Of a DNA stretch of 64,000 bases, positions 61,101 through 64,000 are shown one piece after another. The notes under the pieces are model-generated. The model worked only from the letters and a program-made list of their open reading frames with translations, made no database searches and was not told the DNA's origin. How positions within the stretch are numbered: the first letter of the stretch is position 1; every line of letters starts with the position of its first letter. The DNA is from Taeniopygia guttata (lineage: Eukaryota; Chordata; Aves; Passeriformes; Estrildidae), in the NCBI RefSeq assembly GCF_048771995.1, contig NC_133033.1:4650501-4714500 (forward strand). The letters are read 5' to 3'. A program made the translations under genes and the position numbers.

Positions 61101-63610
61101 ACCTATGTGTAGTTAGTGTGGAAATAACTGTTTTGGCAGAAGTGAGCATGATGGTTTTGATAATAATAGAATTTTTACCCACTCCAAAATATTAGACCAT
61201 GGTGGTGGACTGTCAGAACATTATTTTGGCTTAACAAAGTTGATTAAATAAGCCAAAGTTAATTAAATCTGTCTTTGACTCAAGCAGAACCGCAGGTGGA
61301 GTTCAGCACAGGCACGTGAGTTTGGATATCTTCACAACACTGTAGCACTACTTGTCTTGCACTCTGATGTCTCCTCACAAAGAAATGTTGGTAAGAATTG
61401 TGGTTTTGTCTTTTGGTGACTTGGCATTTCAGCTACATTGACTGGGAGTAACTTAATATTAGTAAGGAAAATACAACAATTTTGAATTTAAGGGAATTGT
61501 TAATATATGTTTGATTACTTCTGATTTTGCTGTAAATGTATTGAGAGGCTGTGGCAAACAGATAGTATTTTGGGAGGGATGAAAATCTTGATGCTAACAG
61601 TTTTATACCTTCTTCCCTTCTCCATGTGCCTAAAAGGTGTTTCTTCATGTGAGTGAATTGAGCTGTGTTGTTGGCTGAACAGACTCACAGGCAGTATTTT
61701 GTTTAGACTTGTGCTGGTTTTTGCTAATCTAAAGGGGAGTATTTAGACTAAGCTACTGAACAACAAACAATTAAACACTCTCCTGGTTACCTCTTACAAG
61801 AGGCAGAGATATCCAAATAAAGATAATAAAGGAATAAGTTAAAGTCTTTAGTTTCCTGAAGGAGGAACTTGATGTTGTCTTTTAGAAGAATAACTTAATT
61901 TCTGTCTGAGGTGGAAAGCAGTCAAAAATCAGAAGGTAACAGGAGAATTATAAATATTCTGGATATGATGAATGTGCAAGAGTGATTGGGAGTAAAACTG
62001 AAGTTCAAACTACTGATAGTCTGTGGGCGTTTTGTTTTGACCTTCCTGCAGTTCTTTTGTCTGCTGTCACTAAAATAAGTGACACTTCAGTGTGCAAGAG
62101 ATTTGTTACTTGGAGTGGTAGCACACAAACTATAAACTAGTTGAGTTGAGTGTCATGAGGGATTTCATGGTGCCAGATGAGCAGCAGTGTCTTCGAAGTG
62201 TGTTAGAACAAACTAATCTATGAGTGGATTGTTTTTGTATTTGCTGTTATAGCTCCTGGTCTCTTTAAGCAGCGTCCACCTCTCAGCATCACCACTTCAG
62301 GGCCACTTCTGGTGCTCCATGAAGAAGTGGAAGCCTTGCTGTTCCTGTCTGAGGGAAAGCCCTACTTAATGGAGGTATCTGTTCTAAATTCTGCCCTGCT
62401 TGAACCTAAAAATTACCTGATGTATTCCTTTAACAAATCCTTTCATGAAAGAACACTGAATATCCAAAAACAGTGGTTATTTTGAGCCTAAACAAAAAGG
62501 CAACTTTAGTTTCTTGACCACTTCATATTCTAGTATATCCCTAAGCTTTGGGGCCTGGTTTTATGCACAGTCTGGTTTTATGCAGATTTAGCAAGGGCCT
62601 ATGCTGCTTTTTACCATGTCAAATGCAGGTGCTGCCTTGAGTTGATCTGACTTAATGGATGATGCTTGACCCTGGGAGCTGAGCATCAGGAGCTGAAGAA
62701 GTGCAGTGAGGGCAGGGGCTCAGCCTCCTGGGCCATGCAGGCACTGGGGAAAAGAGCTGCATCCTTCCTGGGAAGGACAAACATTGTGTTACAGACTTGT
62801 TTTCTGAAGGCAGCCGTGTGTGAAGGGTGTGCTCTGCCCACAGGTGATGCACGCGCTGCGGGAGCTCACGGGGTCGCTGTCGGTGCTCATGGAGATGGTG
62901 GTGTACTGCTGCTTCTGCAATGAGCACTTCTCCTTCACTGTGCTGCACTTCATCAAGGTACACACAAAACCAGGACAAGCCTGTCCCACAAGTGTTTCTC
63001 ACAGGCTTTGGTCATCCTGTGTCTTGTGCATTATAACAGCACTGCAGAACAATCAGTGCAGTTTGCTGGGCTGTTGGGGTTTAGGTTTTCTTAGGCCTTC
63101 ACTGTTTAAATTATTAAATTTTCAAAAATCGGTAAAGCTGTCTTGAAATTCTTTGCTTCAACAACGTATTTTGCTATCTAAGTAACTTTGTTTCTTACAC
63201 ACAGACTCAACTGGAAACTGCTCCGCCTCATGAACTAAAAAACATATTCCAGTTACTCCATGAGATCCTGGTAGGTGAAGGGTAAAACTTGTACAGGATA
63301 GATTTTGTATTGGTGTGTAATAAAAAAAAAGTTGGGACTGCATTGGTAATTTCAACATCCACACATATTTTAATCCTTCAGTTTGAAGTTTTATTACTTC
63401 CTAAATTTCTATCTTGATAATCCAGTGACACATGAAACTTCAGTCTTACTTGTTTTGCATGTGGGGGTGGGTAAAACCATTCAATAGAATAGATACAGCA
63501 TCACACACAACTTACCTAAGTTGATATTTTTATTTCCTAACAGGTTATTGAAGACCCATTGCAAGTAGAGCGCATCAAATTTGCCTTTGAAACTGAAAAT
63601 GGATTAATAG
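9821..63610 (+). CDS. USP24: USP24, ubiquitin-specific peptidase 24 (62 exons, 3' end outside window)
   Basis: USP24 is a large cysteine protease (deubiquitinase) that removes ubiquitin from substrate proteins. The joined exons give 2461 codons plus one base with continuous phase at every junction. Domains in order: UBA (about 3-44), Gly-rich linker with PPAY (92-95), helical-repeat region, ubiquitin-like segment (about 937-1015), Ser-rich linkers, and the USP catalytic domain (about 1663-2021). In the catalytic domain I see the Cys box (NGGATCYMN, Cys1675), the His box (HAGHYYSF, His1949), Asn1969 and two CxxC pairs. An SP-rich linker and a helical C-terminal region follow. Human USP24 is about 2620 residues, so roughly 160 C-terminal residues lie beyond the window. 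Identification rests on near-identity to the USP24 protein as I remember it. Residue numbers assume the shortest exon 33. Confidence 0.97.
10127..22056 (+). other. USP24: USP24 intron 1 (11.9 kb)
   Basis: The first 200 bases continue the CpG island, then the sequence becomes AT-rich. Only short chance frames and simple repeats are visible; the longest is 129 codons at 20942-21331, low-complexity and without domains. Long first introns often hold enhancers, but nothing here identifies one. Confidence 0.85.
18792..18808. repeat. Poly-T run in intron 1
   Basis: Seventeen T in a row, a simple repeat with no adjoining element recognised. Confidence 0.85.
22057..22222 (+). CDS. USP24: USP24 exon 2
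   Basis: Codes residues 103-157 and the first base of 158 ([10 protein letters not shown] to YLARLG). The acceptor is cccgcag after a T-run and the donor is G|gtaagt, phase 1. It begins the long helical region. A 974-bp intron follows in which I see no feature. Confidence 0.95.
23197..23264 (+). CDS. USP24: USP24 exon 3
   Basis: Codes residues 158-180 ([11 protein letters not shown] to EAFKK). The acceptor is ctgtgaag and the donor AAG|gtaagt; the exon enters in phase 1 and leaves in phase 0. The 1417-bp intron that follows holds an 18-base poly-A run and nothing else recognised. Confidence 0.95.
24054..24071. repeat. Poly-A run in intron 3
   Basis: Eighteen A in a row, with no retroelement body recognised on its 5' side. 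Confidence 0.85.
24682..24825 (+). CDS. USP24: USP24 exon 4
   Basis: Codes residues 181-228 ([17 protein letters not shown] to GVLTM). The acceptor is ccttgttag and the donor ATG|gtattt, phase 0. The amphipathic helix [16 protein letters not shown] fits the helical-repeat region. The following intron is 500 bp. Confidence 0.95.
25326..25448 (+). CDS. USP24: USP24 exon 5
   Basis: Codes residues 229-269 ([15 protein letters not shown] to STFQK). The acceptor is tttgaag and the donor AAG|gtaagc, phase 0. An 886-bp intron with no recognised feature follows. Confidence 0.95.
26335..26370 (+). CDS. USP24: USP24 exon 6 (36-bp exon)
   Basis: This is the smallest exon found, coding 12 residues (270-281, [12 protein letters not shown]). 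The acceptor is gttcaag and the donor AGG|gtaggt, phase 0. The sequence continues the USP24 protein exactly, so the short length is not a reason to doubt it. The following intron is 578 bp. Confidence 0.93.
26949..27014 (+). CDS. USP24: USP24 exon 7
   Basis: Codes residues 282-303 ([14 protein letters not shown] to DIELG). The acceptor is tatttcag and the donor GGG|gtaagt, phase 0. A 1.5-kb intron follows with no recognised feature. Confidence 0.95.
28265..28330. repeat. Imperfect approximately 35-bp duplication in intron 7
   Basis: The words atataacacatactgtatgc and ataacacgtactctactgtg, each followed by gccata, form two diverged tandem copies. No coding or element context is recognised. 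Confidence 0.5.
28515..28580 (+). CDS. USP24: USP24 exon 8
   Basis: Codes residues 304-325 ([17 protein letters not shown] to SVVQ). The acceptor is ctttcag and the donor CAG|gtaaaa, phase 0. The following 832-bp intron holds only a 15-bp duplication. Confidence 0.95.
29154..29183. repeat. Perfect 15-bp tandem duplication in intron 8
   Basis: The unit tttgcaaacctgcat occurs twice with no gap. It is probably a replication-slippage duplication. Confidence 0.9.
29413..29487 (+). CDS. USP24: USP24 exon 9
   Basis: Codes residues 326-350 ([20 protein letters not shown] to DLKDK). The acceptor is ttctttag and the donor AAG|gtaatg, phase 0. The middle (HKMIKYVQN) differs from the human segment I remember, while the flanks are conserved. 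The following intron is 720 bp. Confidence 0.94.
30208..30366 (+). CDS. USP24: USP24 exon 10
   Basis: Codes residues 351-403 ([19 protein letters not shown] to NSLKE). The acceptor is caaacag and the donor GAA|gtaggt, phase 0. The following 1080-bp intron holds a 21-base poly-A run. Confidence 0.95.
31255..31275. repeat. Poly-A run in intron 10
   Basis: Twenty-one A, followed by an A/C-rich tail. A simple repeat. Confidence 0.85.
31447..31561 (+). CDS. USP24: USP24 exon 11
   Basis: Codes residues 404-441 and the first base of 442 ([19 protein letters not shown] to LSIALE). The acceptor is attttag and the donor G|gtaaca, phase 1. The following intron is 509 bp. Confidence 0.95.
32071..32174 (+). 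CDS. USP24: USP24 exon 12
   Basis: Codes residues 442-476 ([19 protein letters not shown] to IWRIQ). The acceptor is gtttcacag and the donor CAG|gtaagc; the exon enters in phase 1 and leaves in phase 0. The following 1136-bp intron shows no recognised feature. Confidence 0.95.
33311..33418 (+). CDS. USP24: USP24 exon 13
   Basis: Codes residues 477-512 ([19 protein letters not shown] to VLIQK). The acceptor is ccttttcag and the donor AAG|gtaagt, phase 0. The following intron is 463 bp. Confidence 0.95.
33882..33977 (+). CDS. USP24: USP24 exon 14 (GC donor)
   Basis: Codes residues 513-544 ([18 protein letters not shown] to VETTTGK). The acceptor is gctctccag. The donor is AAG|gcaagt: GC instead of GT, inside an otherwise perfect consensus. 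Protein continuity (TTGK then VLEVLWEL) forces this junction. The intron is only 101 bp. Confidence 0.93.
33978..34078 (+). other. USP24: GC-AG intron 14 (101 bp)
   Basis: The donor is AAG|gcaagt and the acceptor cctccag|GTT. Both neighbouring exons are certain from protein continuity, so the GC dinucleotide is not a misplacement by frame. A sequencing error is possible but unlikely given the perfect remaining consensus. Confidence 0.9.
34079..34240 (+). CDS. USP24: USP24 exon 15
   Basis: Codes residues 545-598 ([18 protein letters not shown] to IEDIKR). The acceptor is tcctccag. The donor AGG|gttggt is weak. The human protein, as I recall it, has 16 more residues before the next conserved exon; I could not find them in the 1810-bp intron that follows. 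Confidence 0.94.
36051..36158 (+). CDS. USP24: USP24 exon 16
   Basis: Codes residues 599-634 ([19 protein letters not shown] to QKQDK). The acceptor is ctgctaccag and the donor AAG|gtaagg, phase 0. Joining directly to exon 15 keeps the frame. The following intron is 610 bp. Confidence 0.95.
36769..36918 (+). CDS. USP24: USP24 exon 17
   Basis: Codes residues 635-684 ([18 protein letters not shown] to GRYTYRE). The acceptor is ttgccaag after a long pyrimidine tract, and the donor is GAG|gtacca, phase 0. The following intron is 646 bp. Confidence 0.95.
37565..37696 (+). CDS. USP24: USP24 exon 18
   Basis: Codes residues 685-728 ([20 protein letters not shown] to CELDRE). The acceptor is ctttctcag and the donor GAG|gtaaga, phase 0. 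The following intron is 538 bp. Confidence 0.95.
38235..38346 (+). CDS. USP24: USP24 exon 19
   Basis: Codes residues 729-765 and the first base of 766 ([19 protein letters not shown] to YEITMN). The acceptor is cattcacag and the donor G|gtaaga, phase 1. The 254-bp intron that follows holds a 19-base poly-A run. Confidence 0.95.
38560..38578. repeat. Poly-A run just upstream of exon 20
   Basis: Nineteen A end 22 bases before the exon 20 acceptor, on the 5' side of its pyrimidine tract. Length changes here would shift the branch-point spacing. Confidence 0.85.
38601..38677 (+). CDS. USP24: USP24 exon 20
   Basis: Codes residues 766-791 ([19 protein letters not shown] to GTQL). The acceptor is cactttcag and the donor CTG|gtgagt; the exon enters in phase 1 and leaves in phase 0. 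The following intron is 844 bp. Confidence 0.95.
39522..39662 (+). CDS. USP24: USP24 exon 21
   Basis: Codes residues 792-838 ([18 protein letters not shown] to TPRLKK). The acceptor is cttgtgtag and the donor AAG|gtaggc, phase 0. Only 153 bp separate it from exon 22. Confidence 0.95.
39816..39869 (+). CDS. USP24: USP24 exon 22 (54-bp exon)
   Basis: Codes residues 839-856 ([18 protein letters not shown]). The acceptor is tctttag and the donor GAG|gtaaag, phase 0. A 177-bp intron follows. Confidence 0.95.
40047..40162 (+). CDS. USP24: USP24 exon 23
   Basis: Codes residues 857-894 and two bases of 895 ([18 protein letters not shown] to SVQSPY). The acceptor is tgttgcag and the donor AG|gtaggc, phase 2. 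The 694-bp intron contains an A/C-rich low-complexity stretch. Confidence 0.95.
40335..40485. repeat. A/C-rich low-complexity stretch in intron 23
   Basis: Repeated aaaacaaaac, aaccaaaaaaacc and aaccaaccaac words with almost no T. No element is recognised. Confidence 0.7.
40857..40923 (+). CDS. USP24: USP24 exon 24
   Basis: Codes residues 895-917 ([18 protein letters not shown] to ITIE). The acceptor is tctctttag and the donor GAG|gtaaga; the exon enters in phase 2 and leaves in phase 0. The following intron is 162 bp. Confidence 0.95.
41086..41196 (+). CDS. USP24: USP24 exon 25: start of ubiquitin-like segment
   Basis: Codes residues 918-954 ([18 protein letters not shown] to DTFTIE). The ubiquitin-like fold appears to start with the strand LLTLNVTYE at about residue 937. 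The acceptor is cctgtag and the donor GAG|gtgggt, phase 0. The following intron is 356 bp. Confidence 0.95.
41553..41651 (+). CDS. USP24: USP24 exon 26: ubiquitin-like segment
   Basis: Codes residues 955-987 ([17 protein letters not shown] to FANDSL). The [11 protein letters not shown] helix corresponds to the TVxxLKxxI helix of ubiquitin-like domains. The acceptor is tttcacag and the donor CTG|gtatgt, phase 0. Intron 26 is only 78 bp, the shortest seen. Confidence 0.95.
41730..41900 (+). CDS. USP24: USP24 exon 27: end of ubiquitin-like segment, Ser-rich linker
   Basis: Codes residues 988-1044. It completes the ubiquitin-like segment ([19 protein letters not shown], about 988-1015) and then enters a Ser-rich stretch (about 1017-1040) that is probably disordered. 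The acceptor is tcttgcag and the donor CAG|gtacag, phase 0. The following intron is 586 bp. Confidence 0.95.
42487..42572 (+). CDS. USP24: USP24 exon 28
   Basis: Codes residues 1045-1072 and two bases of 1073 ([18 protein letters not shown] to NLEEP). The acceptor is aattctcag and the donor AG|gtaaac, phase 2. The following intron is 143 bp. Confidence 0.95.
42716..42809 (+). CDS. USP24: USP24 exon 29
   Basis: Codes residues 1073-1104 ([18 protein letters not shown] to SLGRK). The acceptor is cttttcag and the donor AAG|gtatgg; the exon enters in phase 2 and leaves in phase 0. The following intron is 268 bp. Confidence 0.95.
43078..43233 (+). CDS. USP24: USP24 exon 30: Ser-rich linker
   Basis: Codes residues 1105-1156 ([17 protein letters not shown] to RVLYNLE). 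The first half is Ser-rich and probably flexible. The acceptor is cctcctag and the donor GAG|gtaaga, phase 0. The following intron, 2276 bp, is the second longest. Confidence 0.95.
43234..45509 (+). other. USP24: USP24 intron 30 (2.3 kb)
   Basis: Apart from the G/T-rich stretch at 44800-44910, I recognise no element, exon or RNA gene in it. Confidence 0.85.
44800..44910. repeat. G/T-rich low-complexity stretch in intron 30
   Basis: Repeated GGG runs separated by T-rich spacers (gggattttgggagggccc, ttttggggttttt, gggtgttgggttttttt). It is nearly free of A and C apart from a few bases. Confidence 0.75.
45510..45607 (+). CDS. USP24: USP24 exon 31
   Basis: Codes residues 1157-1188 and two bases of 1189 ([18 protein letters not shown] to LRAGGL). 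The acceptor is ttgttatag. The donor AG|gttaga is weak, but it is required by phase and by continuity into SLVVNVMQ. A 711-bp intron follows with no recognised feature. Confidence 0.93.
46319..46414 (+). CDS. USP24: USP24 exon 32
   Basis: Codes residues 1189-1220 and two bases of 1221 ([18 protein letters not shown] to CLQLA). The acceptor is gtttttaag and the donor AG|gtatgt, phase 2. The next intron ends inside the tandem array at 46567-46782, so the downstream junction has several candidates. Confidence 0.94.
46567..46782 (+). repeat. USP24: 54-bp tandem repeat (4 copies) spanning the intron 32/exon 33 acceptor
   Basis: The copies are 46567-46620, 46621-46674, 46675-46728 and 46729-46782. 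Each begins gttcttgctggttgggcaga (third copy ttt.. and ggct..), continues with gtgcccatgatgtttttact and ends in gaatgcag. Partial copies flank the array: the intron-side half upstream (46543-46566) and the exon-side half as the real start of exon 33. Copies differ at only a few positions (ctgtgaat in the first, ctgggaat in the others). The unit is a multiple of three with no stop in the USP24 frame. Confidence 0.97.
46783..47011 (+). CDS. USP24: USP24 exon 33 (shortest form; four in-frame upstream acceptors)
   Basis: Codes residues 1221-1297 ([18 protein letters not shown] to RVAIQ). I chose acceptor aatgcag at 46777-46782 because it restores the conserved join [18 protein letters not shown]. 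Four further acceptors (ends at 46566, 46620, 46674, 46728) would extend the exon in frame by 72, 54, 36 or 18 residues. The second half is rich in basic residues next to Ser ([23 protein letters not shown]), a likely phosphorylation cluster. The donor is CAA|gtaagg, phase 0. An 819-bp intron follows. Confidence 0.9.
47831..47990 (+). CDS. USP24: USP24 exon 34
   Basis: Codes residues 1298-1350 and one base of 1351 ([17 protein letters not shown] to NRLSSS). The acceptor is ttcctgcag and the donor G|gtgggt, phase 1. The following intron is 281 bp. Confidence 0.95.
48272..48427 (+). CDS. USP24: USP24 exon 35
   Basis: Codes residues 1351-1402 and one base of 1403 ([18 protein letters not shown] to RSQQL). 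The acceptor is ttaatgcag and the donor G|gtatgg, phase 1. The following 552-bp intron holds an interrupted A-run. Confidence 0.95.
48504..48526. repeat. Interrupted poly-A run in intron 35
   Basis: Nine A, one G, then thirteen A. A simple repeat. Confidence 0.8.
48980..49050 (+). CDS. USP24: USP24 exon 36
   Basis: Codes residues 1403-1426 ([19 protein letters not shown] to SAE). The acceptor is ctgtttcag and the donor GAG|gtgagg; the exon enters in phase 1 and leaves in phase 0. The following intron is 719 bp. Confidence 0.95.
49770..49930 (+). CDS. USP24: USP24 exon 37
   Basis: Codes residues 1427-1479 and two bases of 1480 ([18 protein letters not shown] to RGINQ). The acceptor is ctgttgcag and the donor AG|gtaagt, phase 2. 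The following intron is 416 bp. Confidence 0.95.
50347..50408 (+). CDS. USP24: USP24 exon 38
   Basis: Codes residues 1480-1500 and one base of 1501 ([19 protein letters not shown] to LT). The acceptor is tgtttcag and the donor T|gtaagt, phase 1. The following intron is 356 bp. Confidence 0.94.
50765..50956 (+). CDS. USP24: USP24 exon 39
   Basis: Codes residues 1501-1564 and one base of 1565 ([18 protein letters not shown] to GAEKEMV). The acceptor is ccttgcag and the donor G|gtgagt, phase 1. The following intron is 245 bp. Confidence 0.95.
51202..51319 (+). CDS. USP24: USP24 exon 40
   Basis: Codes residues 1565-1603 and two bases of 1604 ([19 protein letters not shown] to QQDFHP). The acceptor is gtgttgcag and the donor AA|gtaaaa, phase 2. 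The following intron is only 86 bp. Confidence 0.95.
51406..51550 (+). CDS. USP24: USP24 exon 41
   Basis: Codes residues 1604-1652 ([18 protein letters not shown] to TKEFD). The acceptor is cctttccag and the donor GAT|gtaagc; the exon enters in phase 2 and leaves in phase 0. The following 684-bp intron contains a CR1-like fragment. Confidence 0.95.
51940..52145 (+). mobile_element. CR1-like LINE fragment in intron 41
   Basis: The order caggaagaaactgttcct, ggcacaggttgcccac, ggatccctggaagtgctcaa, ggccagggtggatgaggctt, ggtcccttccaactcaaacc and attctgtgattctaca matches the 3' end of CR1 in the sense orientation. It lies about 90 bases upstream of the exon 42 acceptor, which carries the catalytic Cys box. 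Confidence 0.9.
52235..52354 (+). CDS. USP24: USP24 exon 42: catalytic Cys box
   Basis: Codes residues 1653-1692. It starts the USP catalytic domain ([16 protein letters not shown]). The nucleophile is Cys1675 (TGT at 52301-52303), with the preceding Asn-Gly-Gly forming the oxyanion region. The acceptor is cgttctag and the donor GAG|gtaatt, phase 0. The following intron is 228 bp. Confidence 0.97.
52583..52708 (+). CDS. USP24: USP24 exon 43: catalytic domain
   Basis: Codes residues 1693-1734 ([18 protein letters not shown] to PENFWK). The acceptor is ccttccag and the donor AAG|gtattg, phase 0. The following intron is 202 bp. Confidence 0.95.
52911..53009 (+). CDS. USP24: USP24 exon 44: catalytic domain (QQDAYEF box)
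   Basis: Codes residues 1735-1767 ([19 protein letters not shown] to DEYLK). QQDAYEFF is the conserved QxDAxEF motif of USPs. The acceptor is tttgtgtag and the donor AAG|gtaaaa, phase 0. The following intron is 213 bp. Confidence 0.96.
53223..53305 (+). CDS. USP24: USP24 exon 45: first zinc-ligand pair
   Basis: Codes residues 1768-1794 and two bases of 1795 ([18 protein letters not shown] to CPHR). KICKDC supplies the first CxxC of the USP fingers zinc site. The acceptor is tccaacag and the donor AG|gtaatg, phase 2. The following intron is 211 bp. Confidence 0.95.
53517..53658 (+). CDS. USP24: USP24 exon 46: second zinc-ligand pair
   Basis: Codes residues 1795-1842 ([19 protein letters not shown] to CEKCKEK). 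YYCEKC is the second CxxC of the fingers zinc site. The acceptor is agttcag and the donor AAG|gtattg; the exon enters in phase 2 and leaves in phase 0. The following intron is 316 bp. Confidence 0.95.
53975..54094 (+). CDS. USP24: USP24 exon 47: catalytic domain (LxxHLxRF box)
   Basis: Codes residues 1843-1882 ([18 protein letters not shown] to DEQIR). [12 protein letters not shown] is the USP LxxxLxRF box. The acceptor is ttttcaag and the donor AGG|gtaaga, phase 0. The following intron is 394 bp. Confidence 0.95.
54489..54715 (+). CDS. USP24: USP24 exon 48: catalytic His box and poly-Gly loop
   Basis: Codes residues 1883-1957 and two bases of 1958. The catalytic His1949 (CAC at 54687-54689) lies in [13 protein letters not shown]. 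Between the conserved strands is a loop with six Gly (GGA x5 then GGC, 54588-54605); the human protein, as I remember it, has four. The acceptor is caaacag and the donor AG|gtaacg, phase 2. The following intron is 415 bp. Confidence 0.96.
54588..54605 (+). repeat. USP24: (GGA)5 coding repeat in exon 48
   Basis: Five GGA codons followed by GGC give six Gly in a loop of the catalytic domain between the QIRFPW strand and the His box. A pure trinucleotide run inside an exon is prone to length change. Confidence 0.9.
55131..55255 (+). CDS. USP24: USP24 exon 49: third catalytic residue
   Basis: Codes residues 1958-1999 and one base of 2000 ([18 protein letters not shown] to YDQ). WYKFND places Asn1969 (AAT at 55162-55164) where most USPs have Asp; USP2 also uses Asn there. 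The acceptor is tgatcacag and the donor T|gtaagc, phase 1. The following intron is 573 bp. Confidence 0.95.
55829..55970 (+). CDS. USP24: USP24 exon 50: end of catalytic domain
   Basis: Codes residues 2000-2046 and two bases of 2047. [12 protein letters not shown] (ending near 2021) is the usual last strand of a USP domain. A basic linker follows ([13 protein letters not shown]). The acceptor is ccccacag and the donor TT|gtaagc, phase 2. The 876-bp intron shows no recognised feature. Confidence 0.95.
56847..56997 (+). CDS. USP24: USP24 exon 51: SP-rich linker
   Basis: Codes residues 2047-2097 ([19 protein letters not shown] to RIYQ). Three Ser-Pro pairs close together suggest proline-directed phosphorylation (inference). 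The acceptor is tatttcag and the donor CAG|gtagag; the exon enters in phase 2 and leaves in phase 0. The 1022-bp intron shows no recognised feature. Confidence 0.95.
58020..58115 (+). CDS. USP24: USP24 exon 52
   Basis: Codes residues 2098-2129 ([18 protein letters not shown] to ASLNA). The acceptor is cttttatag and the donor GCT|gtaagt, phase 0. It begins the C-terminal helical region. The following intron is 652 bp. Confidence 0.95.
58768..58871 (+). CDS. USP24: USP24 exon 53
   Basis: Codes residues 2130-2163 and two bases of 2164 ([18 protein letters not shown] to TKKKL). The acceptor is tctttcag and the donor AG|gtatgc, phase 2. The following intron is 83 bp. Confidence 0.95.
58955..59068 (+). 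CDS. USP24: USP24 exon 54
   Basis: Codes residues 2164-2201 and two bases of 2202 ([18 protein letters not shown] to GRELV). The acceptor is ttgttgaag and the donor AA|gtaagt, phase 2. The following intron is 738 bp. Confidence 0.94.
59807..59903 (+). CDS. USP24: USP24 exon 55
   Basis: Codes residues 2202-2234 ([18 protein letters not shown] to LYQEK). The acceptor is tcttccag and the donor AAG|gtcagt; the exon enters in phase 2 and leaves in phase 0. The following intron is 227 bp. Confidence 0.95.
60131..60247 (+). CDS. USP24: USP24 exon 56
   Basis: Codes residues 2235-2273 ([18 protein letters not shown] to NNFVQK). The acceptor is ccccacag after a T-run, and the donor is AAG|gtaaga, phase 0. 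The 646-bp intron contains a poly-A run followed by an AT repeat. Confidence 0.95.
60526..60573. repeat. Poly-A followed by AT repeat in intron 56
   Basis: Twenty-three A are followed by an alternating AT/GT tract (ttatatatatgtgtatatat). A simple repeat. Confidence 0.85.
60894..60986 (+). CDS. USP24: USP24 exon 57 (NAGNAG acceptor)
   Basis: Codes residues 2274-2304 ([17 protein letters not shown] to RQSNQ). The acceptor reads ttcacagcag, so the first codon CAG (Gln) may be included or skipped. The form with Gln matches the conserved QKQGIRA. The donor is CAG|gtacag, phase 0. The following intron is 301 bp. Confidence 0.94.
61288..61390 (+). CDS. USP24: USP24 exon 58 (NAGNAG acceptor)
   Basis: Codes residues 2305-2338 and one base of 2339 ([17 protein letters not shown] to SQRNV). 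The acceptor is ctcaagcag, another NAGNAG; use of the upstream AG would add one Gln. The donor is G|gtaaga, phase 1. The 862-bp intron shows no recognised feature. Confidence 0.94.
62253..62374 (+). CDS. USP24: USP24 exon 59
   Basis: Codes residues 2339-2379 ([17 protein letters not shown] to PYLME). The acceptor is ctgttatag and the donor GAG|gtatct; the exon enters in phase 1 and leaves in phase 0. The following intron is 469 bp. Confidence 0.94.
62844..62957 (+). CDS. USP24: USP24 exon 60
   Basis: Codes residues 2380-2417 ([18 protein letters not shown] to LHFIK). The acceptor is gcccacag and the donor AAG|gtacac, phase 0. Its GC content is higher than that of neighbouring exons. The following intron is 247 bp. 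Confidence 0.95.
63205..63270 (+). CDS. USP24: USP24 exon 61
   Basis: Codes residues 2418-2439 ([18 protein letters not shown] to HEIL). The acceptor is ttacacacag and the donor CTG|gtaggt, phase 0. The following intron is 273 bp. Confidence 0.95.
63544..63610 (+). CDS. USP24: USP24 exon 62 (GC donor), last exon in the window
   Basis: Codes residues 2440-2461 and one base of the next codon ([18 protein letters not shown] to GLI). The acceptor is cctaacag. The donor is TAG|gcaagt, a GC donor with otherwise full consensus. Reading through would reach a TAA within two codons. The human protein continues with Ala (GCN), which fits a split codon G|CN. The next exon lies beyond the window. Confidence 0.92.
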
Positions 63611-64000
63611 GCAAGTAAGCCAGTGGGTGAACATTCCTGTACCCTGATGGTGGTAATGGTTCACTCCATCTCCTGGTTCCTAATCCTCCTAAACTGTTCT
63701 ACTTCTCAGGGTAAAAAACTTGACACATTTGATTTAGCCACTGTCATTCCAAAAATGCTCTAAAAAATCCAAAATAAGTATTGGAATATTAGAGTGACGG
63801 CAAATTAGAAAGGAATTGAACGGGGAAAGAAAGGTAACTTATTTAAATAAGGGCAGATCAGGATGTATATTTATTTCATGTGCATCAGGAGAAGCATCTT
63901 CAGTGTGTAAATGAAATTTGGGCTTGCACAGAAAACCCCTCTGATGGGTTAGTGCAGCTTGAACAGCTCCTTCATGGCTGTTTGGGTGACGAGCTGCTTC
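63611..64000 (+). other. USP24: Start of USP24 intron 62, continuing beyond the window
   Basis: It begins with the GC donor gcaagt. The 390 bases visible contain no further exon; the expected continuation (ALMHHS... in human) is not present before the right edge. Confidence 0.8.

Overview
The window is vertebrate nuclear DNA, most likely from a bird and possibly a songbird. Three fragments resemble the avian LINE CR1 (about 163-240, 8555-8770 and 51940-52145). The introns are compact, and the encoded protein matches amniote USP24 almost residue for residue. Species cannot be fixed from the sequence alone.

Layout. Bases 1 to about 8800 are intergenic and hold no gene I can support, only CR1 remnants, a TCTG microsatellite and a poly-T run. 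Bases 8800 to about 10350 are a GC-rich CpG-island promoter. It contains a C-rich minisatellite, a G-run-rich GC-box cluster, an ATGGCGGC (YY1-type) element with a 9-codon upstream ORF, and a CTC-repeat leader. From 9821 to the right edge, everything belongs to one plus-strand gene, USP24 (ubiquitin-specific peptidase 24). I placed 62 coding exons by splice sites, phase and protein continuity. They give 7384 coding nucleotides, or 2461 codons plus one base. The last exons, about 160 residues judging from the human protein as I remember it, lie beyond the window. Intron 1 is 11.9 kb; the others run from 78 bp to 2.3 kb.

Protein architecture. The order is an N-terminal UBA domain, a Gly-rich linker with a PPAY motif, a long helical-repeat region, a ubiquitin-like segment (exons 25-27), Ser-rich linkers, more helical repeats, the USP catalytic domain (exons 42-50; Cys1675, His1949, Asn1969, plus CxxC zinc-finger pairs), an SP-rich linker and a C-terminal helical region.

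Most unusual feature. At 46567-46782 a 54-bp unit is repeated four times in tandem across the intron 32/exon 33 boundary. Each copy carries a pyrimidine tract, a 3' splice site and the first bases of exon 33. Because 54 is divisible by 3 and no copy contains a stop, there are five candidate acceptors that could add 0, 18, 36, 54 or 72 residues in frame. Other points are two GC-AG introns, two NAGNAG acceptors, and an apparently missing 16-residue segment between exons 15 and 16.
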